A DNA stretch of 64,000 nt from Cryptomeria japonica (Eukaryota; Streptophyta; Pinopsida; Cupressales; Cupressaceae): the NCBI RefSeq assembly GCF_030272615.1, contig NC_081414.1, positions 519,817,185 to 519,881,184 on the forward strand. Direction: 5' to 3'. This document shows positions 22,676 through 33,934 of the stretch, piece after piece (position 1 is the stretch's first letter; every line of letters starts with the position of its first letter). A program made the position numbers and the translations under genes. The notes beneath the pieces are model-generated. The model did no database searches, had not been told where the DNA came from, and saw only the letters and a program-made list of their open reading frames with translations.

Positions 22676-23788
22676 ATGGAGAACTTAACAAAACAATTAG
22701 AAGTAGCTCTTGTAGACTTTGATGCAGAGAAGTTGAAGAATATCAAACTTGAGGATGATATGAGAACTGCATAGGAATTCATTCAAGAACTTCAAGAGAA
22801 TCTTACTATAGCTTGAAATAAAAGAAAAGAACTTCATGAGAAGATGCAGAATGATAATGATGCAAAGGAAACTCTCAATGAACTTGTGAACAAGTTGAGA
22901 CCAAAAAATAGTACTATGAAGAATGAAATGCAAGATATGACTATGAGGTTTTGGAAAGACATTGAAGACAGGAAGAAGAATGAAGATGACTTGACTAGGA
23001 GACTCAATGATGTTGGAAATGAAAATCTAAGACTCAGTTATGAAAATGATATGTTGAAGACAGATCTGATTCACATGCAACATTATAAAACTGAACTTAT
23101 GAGACAAAAAGGAATTCTAGAAAATGAGTTGGCTACTGTGAATCAACACAAAGACAAATTCAATAAAAGTTCAGAGGAACTTGATGATATGCTGACAAGT
23201 CAAAAACCTAATGGAGATACTAATGGACTTGGATTTGAATTTGGAGAAAGTTCTAGTACTGCAAACAATCATGATCACAGTAAACATGTAAGACAACCTA
23301 ATCCTTACAAATTTAATGGGAAATGCTTTAACTGTAACAAGTATGGTCATAGAGAAAATCAGTGTAGATCTAGAAACAATTAGAATATTAATGAACCCAC
23401 CAGTCAATGTTCCAAATGTAACAAAGTAGGTCATAATTCAAAAAACTGCACAATGAATGTGAGATGTTATGTTTTTGGAAGATTTGGACACTTATCTAAT
23501 CAATGCCAAACACAAACTGACATAGGATATGTAAAGTCTATTCAGAAGAATAATGTGACTTGTTATGCTTGTAACAAGATTGGACATATTGCAAAAAATT
23601 TTAGAAGCAAGAATTCATGGGCAAATCATAAAGGATCCAATTTGAAAGGCAAAGAAAAGGTAGATGAGGTAAAGCAATAATTTTCAAAACAATTGATTAC
23701 GAAGATAGATCAGAATGATGATGAGGCTATTTCTTCACTGGTAGAACAGAGTATTACTCCACCGATAGGAGATTCTTCATCCAACTAA
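22676..23788 (+). pseudogene. Element F ORF1: coiled-coil protein with four CCHC zinc knuckles (gag-like)
   Basis: The frame starts at ATG 22676 (MENLTKQLEVALVDFDAEKL), 58 bases after the PBS, and runs 370 codons to TAA 23786. Four in-frame stops lie at 22772, 22814, 23381 and 23678. Residues about 55-180 are charged and heptad-like (a long coiled coil). Then come four zinc knuckles: CFNCNKYGHRENQC (23324-23365), CSKCNKVGHNSKNC (23408-23449), CYVFGRFGHLSNQC (23465-23506, second Cys lost) and CYACNKIGHIAKNF (23561-23602, last Cys lost). It ends in an acidic tail. It looks like a nucleocapsid-type RNA-binding protein without the UBN2 Gag core of A. It probably binds the element's RNA and assembles through the coiled coil (inference). 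Confidence 0.85.
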
Positions 23789-24092
23789 GAAGTAACCATT
23801 TGGGGGTATTGCAACAAATTGAATATCATGTAGATTACCCTTGGTTGATGGTGAGAAGAAAGATTTCTTTTTTACTGGCAAATGTGTTAAGTTTTCACTT
23901 AACCGACGAGCATTTAATGCATTTGTTGAATGAAAAGTCATTATAAATCATTGGTTTTCCTGTATTTTTGATTCACCGAGCATTCAAATTAGTAGAGAGC
24001 ACAAAATCTGAGCGAAGACATTCAAGGTGAAGGTGTGAAGTGATTTATTTCAAGCATTCAGATATTATTAGGTAGCTAAAGGTATTTTTGAA
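23789..24092 (+). promoter_or_regulatory. Spacer between F ORF1 and ORF2 with a TATA-like box
   Basis: A 304-base non-coding gap. TATAAAT occurs at 23942-23948, about 145 bases before the ORF2 ATG, and is followed by an AC-rich, ATG-poor leader. This resembles a plant core promoter plus 5' leader and could drive ORF2 separately from the LTR transcript. Alternatively the box is chance in AT-rich DNA. Confidence 0.4.
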
Positions 24093-27000
24093 ATGGCTTC
24101 TTCTTCTGCTCCCGAATTTATTGTGAACCCTACTATTGTGGAAAATGTAAAATGCCCTAGGCTTGTGTTTAAAATTATTCCTGAAGTAGCTAAGAAAGTT
24201 GATTCCATAGGAGCATTTTTGAAGATTCCTAAAGGTGTAGCTTATGTTGAAGACCCTAGGATATATATTCATTGCAACATTGAAGAATTAGGATCTGAAG
24301 AATTGTTGAAAATGTTTACAACTGTAATTTGTGATGAAAATGGCACTGTCAAACCTAAACACAAGATTGTGGAGACTTTAGGTTTTGTTGAAATATTGAA
24401 TATCCCTGAATTTCTAGAAGTAGTGAGAATTGTCCTAAGTAGGGCACATGGAGAATTTATATGGTTAGACTCTATCTGCAAATTCACTCGGCAAGCAATT
24501 AGGGCAGTCAAAAGACCAGAGAAAACAAAGAAAGTTCCTAACAACAAAGTAATGACCCTAACTAGAGCAACATCAGATAGTAGATCAATAAGAGTGAATG
24601 ACAACAAGGACATCAATGTGAGATTCATAAGTATGATACTTGGTTACAAGACTACACATGCAAATAGACTTAATTTAGTTTCTAGTCTTTGCATTAATAG
24701 TGCTTATGAAATGGTCAAAAATAATGCAATGATTGATGTATGTGAATGGCTGAATGATGAACTCATTGATAATTTAAAAAAGGTAAAAGTAGACAAGAAA
24801 GGGACATTTCATTTTGGTAATCTCTTAGCATGCTTAATGTTGTATTTCACAAAGGAAATCGTCGGTATAGGACTGAAAGACTTTGGATATGACATACCGG
24901 TAGGAAAATAGTTACAGGAAGCTTTCATTGACATGGGAACTGCTAAGGACAACAACATAACTGAATACTTTAAAGTTTTTCAAGCTAAAATAAAAACTAG
25001 AGAAAGACTACCATAGAGTGTAGTGGATAAATATGACAAAGAAATCTATTTTGTCATCAAGAAGGATGAAACATGGATGGAAGTTGTACTTCCTAGAACT
25101 GTATGGGTAGAAATGGGCTATGAGGTAGATCTCAACATAATTGAGACTTATGAAAAAGCTTTGTTAGATGCACCAAGAGAATAACCTGAAGAAGTTTTTG
25201 GTAGTGCAAAAACAATTGAAAGTAATGTGAAAATACTGAAGCAAAGGAAGAAAAGAGAGAAATATATAAGAGATGCATCAAAGTAGGTAAAGGAAATCAA
25301 AGAAAATGTTATGAACATTACTGGTATAACGGCTAGTGAGCTAGAAGGACTGCAACTAGAGGCACACATTTCACCGGTTGGCACATCTTCTGACAATGAG
25401 ATACCAGCTGAATTCAAAAGAGTTGAAATAAAGAGAAAACCTTCACCGGTACCATCTCCTCCACCCAAAAGAACAAGGACCTTAAGGAAGAAACAACAGG
25501 CAGTAAGACAACCAACTAAGAAACTAACTCCCAAGAAGAAACAGAAATCGGTTATACCTCCATTGGATAATTTACTAAATGAAATAACTGATGATGGTAA
25601 TTTCGCTAATGTGAGTAAATTGTATAACACATTCAATGATTTAGAAAAGGAAAGCATTGAAAACAATATAATTTTATATCTATATACAAGAAAGTTCTAA
25701 TTGAAGTTGTGGATAACTTGCCTAATGAACTATATAGAAGGTTAGATGCAAAGAGGATTGTAGTGATGGAATTGGACAAGAAACTAAAAGTTGAAAAAAT
25801 TCTAGCTATACATCTAGTTAACTCAAAAGAGGAGATTGATGACCTGATTTGTGAAGCTAACATATCCATTTTTGCTAGTGGTCATCGACAAGTAAGTTTG
25901 ATTGCATGTAGAGTAAATGAGATTGTAGAGGAGACTGCTGATAAATGGGATATCTTTTTTGTGGAAAAGGAAAAACAAGAGGAAATAAACATGCCGAAGA
26001 AAACATTCAAAGTTTATCAGAAGGATAAGGACAAAGGGAAAGGTAAAGTTGGTGGAATGCCAAACATCAAAATAACTGACAATTTTCCACCACCCTTGGA
26101 TACTGCACCAGTACATACTGATGATCCACCGGTTACTGAAAGTGAAGGTGTCACACATGATAACACTAATCATGAATCTGAAATACTATTTACCATGAAT
26201 GTAGACACTCGGGAAGTGAATATTGTTGTGGATAAGGATGGTACAGAGGCTAAGGATGATAATGTTGATAGTGGCAACATTGATGATAAACTAGTAGAGA
26301 CTGTTGAGGTTGAGATCCCAACAGAGCAATCATTACAAATATAGCAACCATTGGATACTAGAATGAATACTGGAGGTATAGATGCTGGCATAGAGAAACC
26401 TACCGAGATTGGGATACCGATAGTTGAGCACACAAAGAAACCTACAGAGGTAGATGTACATATTAAGGTAGTGAAACTAGTAATCACTGAGATATCAAAA
26501 CCTTTATTGGTTGAAATGCAAACACAAATTGATCCACTGTAGGTTAACACAAGTAAAATGGTTACAAGTGTTAGAAGCACAAAGGTAATTAAGGTAGTTG
26601 GTCAGACATTCGGTACTTCATCAAGTGAATTCAAACCTACTAATGTAATAGAGGTACTCCTGGACTCTATCAAGAAGATAACTGATTGTAATGCATTGGC
26701 TTACAAGGCAATTGATGGTACATACCAATTCTTAAATTGATTGTACCTAAATGTAACATAGATCATGTATAGGATTCTTTAGGTAAATTGGACACATTGT
26801 CCAAATTCATTACTGACAATGTAATAACGGTTGATAAGGTGAATGAGGATACATTCAAAGAGAAAGTTGAAAAGGAAAAGGATAAATTCTTTGAGGATAC
26901 AATAAAGAAGTGCACAAAACACATAAATACATTTTTACCAGCACTGAATACTACAATTTTGGAATAAAAAGAGCTATATAGAGAAACATGCAAACCACAT

Positions 27001-27384
27001 CTTTTGACAAAGGACATTGAAAAGGAAATAAGAAGAGTACAGAAAGAAATAGATGACATAGCTGATAATATAATTGGTTCATACGAACCTATAATAGTTA
27101 TTGAGCAGGAAATAGTAGGTTTTGAGGAGAAATTGGAGAAATTTGAGAAAGACAAAGCAAGGATTAAGGCTAATGCTAGAGAACTTAAGTATAAACTTGG
27201 TCTCAAGTTGGACAATCTAATCTCTCTAAGAAATGAAATCTCTAAGGCATTACTTCAAGGAGAAAGATCACCAGAAGAGAACATGCATCATCTCACTAGC
27301 ACGATCCAACAGACTGACACAACCTTGAACGACAACAACAGATTCATGCAGAGTTTAAATTTGGTTTTGGCAGACATAATTTAG
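24093..27384 (+). pseudogene. Element F ORF2: large protein of unknown function (about 1,100 codons, broken)
   Basis: Starts MASSSAPEFIVNPTIVENVK at 24093. The first 272 codons are open and look like a folded helical domain (FLKIPKGVAYVEDPRIYIH; GEFIWLDSICKFTRQAIRAV; GTFHFGNLLACLMLYFTKEI). In-frame stops follow at 24909, 25014, 25182 and 25284. A basic, Pro/Lys-rich nuclear-localisation-like stretch lies at about 25430-25550 (KRKPSPVPSPPPKRTRTLRK). A frameshift occurs near 25660-25700, and the frame continues to about 26740 with an acidic, low-complexity part. A second frameshift leads to a Lys/Glu coiled coil (26773-27384) ending SLNLVLADII. I see no pol, env or transposase catalytic motif. 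The N-terminal part faintly recalls the plant 'putative transposon protein' domain seen in other retroelements, but I cannot confirm this. Confidence 0.75.
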
Positions 27385-27429
27385 ATTGTAACCAACCGGT
27401 TACAAACTATGAGGTGAAACTTTTTCACT

Positions 27430-27619
27430 CATTTGACAATTTTTGACAACCTTTGTCATTGATGTCAAAGGGGGAGTAGTGGACAGAGAAAAATGATTAT
27501 TCAGAGGAGATCATCTGCTCAGGGGGAGCACATATTTTTGGTAACTTTTTGGACTTTGGTTTTTGGAACAGTTTTGGATTTTTCTCATGACTATTGCCAT
27601 CGATGCCAAAGGGGGAGAT
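27430..27619 (+). promoter_or_regulatory. Element F multi-PPT region
   Basis: Three GGGGGAG tracts lie between the ORF2 stop and the 3' LTR: ATGTCAAAGGGGGAGTAG near 27460-27478, CAGGGGGAGCAC near 27518-27529, and ATGCCAAAGGGGGAGAT at 27603-27619 abutting the LTR. The last is the functional PPT by position. An inverted repeat (ATGCCAA 27603-27609, TTGGCAT 27622-27628) brackets it. Confidence 0.82.
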
Positions 27620-28403
27620 TGTTGGCATTCTACACTCTTCTAAGAATAGTTGGTGTTGTCATTGATGTCAACCTTTTGGAAACCTTCTGGCATTCATCTG
27701 GTAAGATACTGGTAGACACCGATACCGGTATAGACATCTACATACACCAACAGGCACTTCACCGGCAGCGACAACAATGCATACCGACATCCCAGCTAAC
27801 AGGGAATAAAATTTTGTTTACTGTATTTAAATGTAATTATCTTTTGTAAAGCCGACATGGCATATTTTAAAAGACTCGTATATATGTATGAGATCTTATA
27901 GGTCATTTAGCATGAATGGAAGTGAAAATTATGTATAAGGTGATATAAGTGACAACAAAGGTTTTGGTTATAGAATGAGCTTAAACTGGTACTGAACCTG
28001 GCATAGTTGATGTTGATTTGAAGGAGTATATTGTATTGGATTTCATAATCCACTTTTATAGTTAGTGTGACTCTTATTGAGCAAAGAGCTCTAGGAAGTT
28101 GGAATTCCTGCATGTGTAGGCCCCTCATTGTAAGTAAAATTTATTCATTGGCCAGTGACTGAATATTGTGGGTCACAAATCCCACCGAGGTTTTTCCCAC
28201 GCTGGGTTTCCTCATTAAAAATCTTGTGTTATGGTGGTTTTTCTATGTTGTCTTTATTATTCATGTTTACTACATTAATTCTTATTTACCGGTACACTAT
28301 TTTGGAATGCAAAGTTCTTAATAAGGTTAAATATTATGCTAACTAGTTAGCTACTGATTCACCCCCCCTCTCAGTATCTTTGGGACTATCATTAATTCTG
28401 ACA
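27620..28403 (+). repeat. Element F 3' LTR (784 bp)
   Basis: Matches the 5' LTR along its length with point changes and small indels, TGTTGGCATTC...TTCTGACA, and is followed by TSD TCCTT (28404-28408). The shared GAGGTTTTTCCCACGCTGGG (28187-28206) and TGATTCACCCCCCCTCTCAG (28354-28373) blocks are present. Confidence 0.95.
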
Positions 28404-29590
28404 TCCTTACCAGTTGTGGTCAGGTCAACCTTCTTTTGAGTAGCATTTCTAACTAGGAATGCCTGGCCTGTGTTTTCTCCATTTGAGGAGATAAACAAAA
28501 TGTCATTGTGGGGGACATTCTTGCTAGTGGAGCATTCACCAAAACCACTTCCTGGTCCTTCAGTGTCATTGGCATGCATTTGGTTCTTCAAAACCTTTTT
28601 TGAGGCATCACTTCTGCCATCAACCCTAATTCTCACCTTGAGCTCATCCTTACATTTCTCAAGGTCAATTCAAAGAACCTTCATTTCTATGAGTAAATTT
28701 TGATGTTCTTTATCTTTTATCTCTAGTTGAGAAGCTATATCTTCACCCTAGCACTCCTTGGTGTTCTCTACCTGAGACTTCAATGCTGAGAAGCATTTCT
28801 CATATTATTCAAGGCATTTTGTTAGCCGGTTCTGCTCTACTATAGAAACATTCTTGAATAGCTTGTATTCCCTTCTAACTCTACCTTGTTCTTCAAGTTC
28901 ATTTACAAGCTCTCCTTCAAGATGAACTTCTTCTTCAACCTCTTCTTCACCTTCACTCTCAAATAGATCTTGATGGCTAGATCTATCTTCCTTGTTCACT
29001 TCTTCATCATCATTGTCAAACATATCTTGTTGATAGGATCTATTTGCCCTAGCACTTTCAGATGTGTGCTCCTCTTCTTCAGATTCTTGAGCCATGAAGA
29101 GGTGGGTAACTTCTTCATCTCTACTGCCATTGCTAGAAGATCTATCTTCATCATCCTCACTAACATGAGATGTATTTCTCATTTTTCCTTCACATGCTGG
29201 TTCTGCAGTAGTGGGCTCATTTCCATAGAGCCTCTTCAATCTTTCCCATAAGCTCTTTATTGATTTGCATCTATCCACTTGTGAGGAGACATCACTGGTG
29301 AGTCCACTCAATATAGCTTTCATGGCTTCTTCATTGCACTAGTTTCTTCTTTCTTCTACAGATTTGGTAGGAAGGCAGACATTTCTAGGGAGACCATGAA
29401 CTATTGACATCCATACATCAAACCCTAGAGAGGATAGGAATACTTCCATTCTGCAACTCCAAATAGAAAATTTTGAACCATCAAACACATGAGAAGGGAT
29501 TGGAATTAACCAAACCATTATGTCCTTAGGCCTGAATCTACCCAAGCTGGAGAATGCTCTTCTAACTGGGAACCTAGGCTCTGATACCAA
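28404..29590 (-). pseudogene. Element E gag, N-terminal part (right of F)
   Basis: A copia-type Gag on the minus strand: FDGSKFSIWSCRMEVFLSSL (DUF4219-like) near 29450-29510, AMKAILSGLTSDVSSQVDRC and SIKSLWERLKRLYG (UBN2-like) near 29220-29320. A strongly acidic Glu/Asp/Ser-rich insert follows (28880-29150), then a coiled-coil-like stretch. The segments share one frame and are separated by stops near 29336 and 28802. The likely start is near the PBS; the exact ATG is uncertain. The frame continues beyond F at 21830. The protein would form the particle for E RNA. Confidence 0.87.
29578..29589 (-). promoter_or_regulatory. Element E primer binding site (initiator tRNA-Met)
   Basis: The reverse complement reads TGGTATCAGAGC, two bases from the 5' LTR. 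It is identical to the A and C sites. Confidence 0.94.
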
Positions 29591-29591
29591 T

Positions 29592-31123
29592 TGTTAAACA
29601 CAATGCACCACTGAGAGGTGGGGTGAATCAGTGGTTCTCAAACTTTTCTCTTTGTCTATCCTATGTGAGCATACTGGTTAATAGATCTAACTTAATGCAT
29701 ACTTACCGGTTAGTGGGGAGACTTACACAACTGCAATCACACAAGGGACATCACATAACACCAATATATCCGAGGAAAACCCAAGATGGGAAAAACCTTG
29801 GTGAGCAATGTTGCTAGAGTCTACTACTCCAATCCAACCTCATAATGAAAAACTATTACAATGTTTAGGGCACCTACCCAAGGAGTACCAACCCCAGATT
29901 TAGGGCACCAACCCAAGGAGTTACAACACCTGATTTAGGGCACCAACCCAAGGAGCACCAACCCCTAACTTGTTTATGGGCTACAACCCAAAGGATCTAC
30001 AACCCCTGCACCGAGCTACAATTCAGTGATCACAATGAAAACATCAATTATAAAAGAAGTTGTCTTGTTACAAGTGAATCTTGCAACCATTTCATATAAC
30101 TTACTCTACTGGTGAGATACCTTCTCTGCTACACTGACTCACCTCTCCTCCTACCTTACTACCGGTACACCTCTCCTCTTCTTCTTCTTTGTTGGATCTC
30201 CTCCTCATAGTTAGGCACTTCACCAGTACTATACTCTGTCATTTCTCTATCTCCCTTGTCTGCAACTCTCTTCACTTCTTCTCTACCAGTATAACCACTA
30301 CCGATTCTACTCTACTACCAGTTGAACATTTTAACTTGGTTCACTCTCGCTCTCTTCTTAGATGCTTGTTGAGCACTTGGCTGATTTGCTCTCACATGTA
30401 GAAGTAACACTCTATCACTTTGCAACAACACACTCTTCTTATATTTAGTAGCAACTAACAGTGTGTTTTTCTTTCATATTTATAGCCATTTTTTTACCAA
30501 AAGACAATTCAAAATTTAGGTGGTTAGGGTTTCCTCATCATCCTCAAGACAAACCAAATCCAATCAGATCCTGCACGATCTAATCTTTCAGACTACCAAC
30601 TATACAATTCCTCCACTAACATGCCTTCTGGATCACACCTTCAATATCTGGCTATCTACTTTTTACCCTATCGACAGGTATCTTGGTCAAACACCAAGAT
30701 AAAACTAGTTGTTTCCTTCATCCGCCTTGATCTCCTCAATCACTCTTAGCTGGCTCATAGTTGTCCTCCAGATCTCAAGCCACAAACCCCTGCAACAACT
30801 CTGTAACGTGTCCCGTGACTTTTGGGATCTGTCATTAATATCAACCAACTCAACAACTACCTCGTTAGTGTAGATTCCTTCTATCGCTGCATATAGATTT
30901 ACCACCTTGACACCATGTGGCATCCATATTGACCAACTACCAGCCTAGATCATCATGTTGGTTTGGATAGGTTCCCCAACTAGCCACTCTACTAGTTCCT
31001 CTTATTAACAGTTTGCTAACTCTGTCGGTTAAACCATCAAGTTGGTTTGTTATCCATTTTGCACTCTGCTTCTCTTCCAGTGGACTTCTCAATCAGTTAG
31101 CATAATTGCTAGCCTGCATTATG
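29592..31123 (-). repeat. Element E 5' LTR, part right of PBS (split by D)
   Basis: Matches 16565-18110. It holds the GAGAGGTGGGGTGAATCAGT block (29611-29630), the GAGGAAAACCCAAGATGGG block (29771-29790) and the 35-bp array. It stops at TTATG (31119-31123), the D target site, and resumes at 43732. Confidence 0.93.
29864..29968. repeat. Three-copy 35-bp tandem repeat in E 5' LTR
   Basis: Units start at 29864, 29899 and 29934, matching 16834-16938. Shared copy number and phase show the array is an inherited part of this LTR family. Confidence 0.9.
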
Positions 31124-33934
31124 TGTTAGTTCCCAAAACCACAGATTGGAAAACCAAAAGATTTGCCAACTCCTCAAGTAGTCCAATCTGCCTTGGACAA
31201 CAAACAGGGATGGTCAAAGACCAAATCCCTCTGCACTTAAGGCTCCACTAAACCTAGGTGGGTGTACCTCTTCCTCTCAAGCACAAAAGAGATTATTTAT
31301 AGTGGATTTAAACCTTTTAGCAAGTTTACACAACTGGCAAATTATTGTTCTATAACTATGCTTTATTATGTGCTTTAACTGAATGCTTTGAAAAGAAATG
31401 ATTGTGAATGTATATTGAGATTGAGATTGCTTTCAAGACATAAATGAAATCTACATAGATTAGTTCATATAGGATTTGGAGAAAATGTTTCTCTATCAAG
31501 GACCTTGAATGCATATAGATCAAAACCTTAAAAGATTAATAACAGACCAATGCCTCTATCTAGGGATATATATGACACTTTATGGATAAAATATCTTATC
31601 AACTCAAGAGACAATTTCTCATCAACTATGAAGGTTCAATATGCATTACACAAACAATAAGAACTCAATATTTCACTTAATGCAATGACATGTGATTCAC
31701 ATCATAAAAAATCTATAAATCAATTTATCAAGAGGACAAAGATAATCATCAACACCAAAGTGTACACAAGATTTGGAAAAAGAAACAGTGAACCTTGTAT
31801 ATTAATCTTCAGGAAATAATTGCATACATAAGTTGCACTTGTAGATACTCCATTACAAATTGCTTGCACAAAATGATACTTCTTCTTCCTATAGACTTCC
31901 CTAATACAAAATAACATTTAGTCCTTACATCATTATGTTGTTCTCCTGATTCCTCCCCCTTTTTTATACAAAATGACTCCATATAAATATGTCAATCAAA
32001 AGATATGTATGAAAGGACACACCCTTTCATTCATAGAAGAGAAAGCTACAAACAGTTACATCCCAAAGGACACACCTTTGGTTTAATAATTAATTACAAA
32101 TGAGAATCCTTAAAAATACTAAATGATACTTAAATCATGTGTCTTTTAGTCTCTGCCTTGATAAAATTCCTCAGCAAATATCCATCGTCTTCTCATTATC
32201 TCCTGCACACAAGATAAGCCAATCAAATTCCTTGATTTGAAAATTAAATATATTCCACCTTATGTTTTAGTTTGGAAGTCAATAATCTTTATATAAGTAC
32301 TTGTTTAAAATAATTCAATAAAACCAAAGTATTTTCTTTCTTTTAAGAAAATAATGTGCAAATATAACATTCATTGACATAAGATAATAATTTACCCTAA
32401 AAAGATTGTTATATCAAATAAAATAAAAGAAAATACTTCCCTTTATAATGATATCTGTGAATCAGTAGTATTCTTTTGGCCAAATTTCCTCCCTCGGTGA
32501 GCTGTTCACAGGTCTTATCGATTCTACAGTTTCATTGATACTTTTTATTTTATCGGCAGGACCACTTTCGATTTCTTCGATGTGCTTTATGTCAATGAAA
32601 CTGATGCTTTTAGTGAATCCTTTTAGAGATCTAACACATACAAGGTTTGTTCAATAAGTCACCTTATGAATTTGATGACGTGCAACTTGACTACCAACTC
32701 ATCACCACCGGTCTACCACCTCAGCACAGCTGAACCCACTATTTCACTTTGTATCCTCTTTGTTGCCAATCTGTAATTGATATTGATTGTGCAACTTTCA
32801 ATCGCAGAATATCGATATTTGTTGGATCTTCCATGATCTGCTCACTCTTTACCCCATTCTTTACTACACGTACTTTTTCGTTGATCCACAATGAATAACC
32901 ATCATGCACTTTCCTATCGTGGTATAATGAAAACCGTTGATCTCTCTCAAACTTGCCAGCTCTTTATCTTTGCTTTTTGTTTCTGTGTTGTGCCATGTGT
33001 TACTTCTGAAATGGTTTGCAAGTCCATCTAGGCACCACTTCTTCTACCACTTCAGCTCTTCTTTGTCGCTGATCTGTGATAGGTATTTGTCATGCACTTT
33101 CCCATTGTAGAATAGCGACAACCGTTGGATCTATTTAAACTTTCTCAATCGTTAACTTGCCTTTTCTGCATGTGCTTTGTCGCTAATCCACGATAGGTAT
33201 CTGTCGTGCACTTTCCCATTGCAGTATAGCAACCACTGTTGGATCATCTACCTAACCATCAGATCTGCCTGACTTGCTCTATCTTTAGCCTCCATCCTCG
33301 CCAGTCTATCATAAAACTTTGGTTGCCTCGTGATGTGTGTCTACATGTGTGGGGTCCACTGGGTTTAGCCTTCTTCACACAAAAATCCATTTGTCTTTCG
33401 ATAGTTATCATGTGAGTCAATTTGGACTTAAACATTAAAAGAGCCTATCCCACAAACAATGTGGGATAAAGGCTTTCCCTCTTTTGGAAAACTCCATTTT
33501 CTTTAGTAATGCTCCTACAAAACAATTTACTAATATCCGATTGGAAAGATCTAAATTTAGAATTGCATATTGTAAATTCGGATAAATTTAGATTTGCCTT
33601 TAGAAAACATATCAAATATCATCATATGAATCCAAAATTTGAAACGTAGGTCCTCATATATACATGAAATACAAAGGAATAATTAATTTGACCTGATAGT
33701 GTTGAGATGAAAAAGAATTATGGTTTGAAAAGGTATACCTGGCTTGATTTTGGAATTTGTAAAACATATACATACCTTGAGCTGACCTCTTAATGGATGC
33801 ATCAGACCTAGTCTCTGAAAGTTAGAATTGAATGAACCTACTTGATTATAGATGTTACACATGATTGAACATAGAAATCTACTTTTTGGCATGAATCCAG
33901 AACTCTAAAATTTGAAAATTTTAGGGTTCCAACA
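31124..33934 (-). repeat. Element D 3' LTR (2,811 bp)
   Basis: Pairs with 40892-43731. Non-coding, AT-rich, with four degenerate copies of a 73-75-base module at about 32757-32830, 32872-32945, 33061-33133 and 33174-33246. The first 200 bases carry a diverged copy of the other LTR start. The adjoining internal bases (33935-33960), read on the element strand as CCCCAGAAAGAGCCAC, occupy the PPT position but are only weakly purine-rich. Confidence 0.93.
32757..33246. repeat. Four degenerate copies of a ~74-bp module in D 3' LTR
   Basis: Each copy has the pattern CTTTGTCGCTGATCC..GATAGGTAT, then ACTTTCCCATTGCAG, then AGCGACAACCGTTGGATC. The spacing between copies varies from about 115 to 190 bases. 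The same four occur at 42522-42594, 42636-42706, 42852-42925 and 42966-43038 in the 5' LTR. Confidence 0.85.

Larger units (their letters stand above)
21831..28403 (+). mobile_element. Element F: non-autonomous LTR retrotransposon with two ORFs and no pol
   Basis: Complete: LTRs 21831-22604 and 27620-28403, PBS 22607-22618, ORF1 22676-23788, ORF2 24093-27384, PPTs near 27470, 27519 and 27606-27619. TSD TCCTT is perfect (21826-21830, 28404-28408). Neither ORF shows protease, integrase, RT or RNase H motifs. LTR signals are of the copia type shared with A and E. LTRs differ by roughly 10% with small indels, so it is an old copy. It is inserted in the E gag. Confidence 0.93.

Noticed and set aside
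22844-23383. F ORF1 as a host zinc-finger or CNBP-like protein
   Set aside because: It begins 58 bases after a PBS within complete LTRs and has the gag position. No host gene context.
25148-26580. Minus-strand frames of up to 172 codons with hydrophobic, membrane-like content
   Set aside because: They are antisense to F ORF2. Their hydrophobic look comes from reading Lys/Glu codons on the opposite strand.
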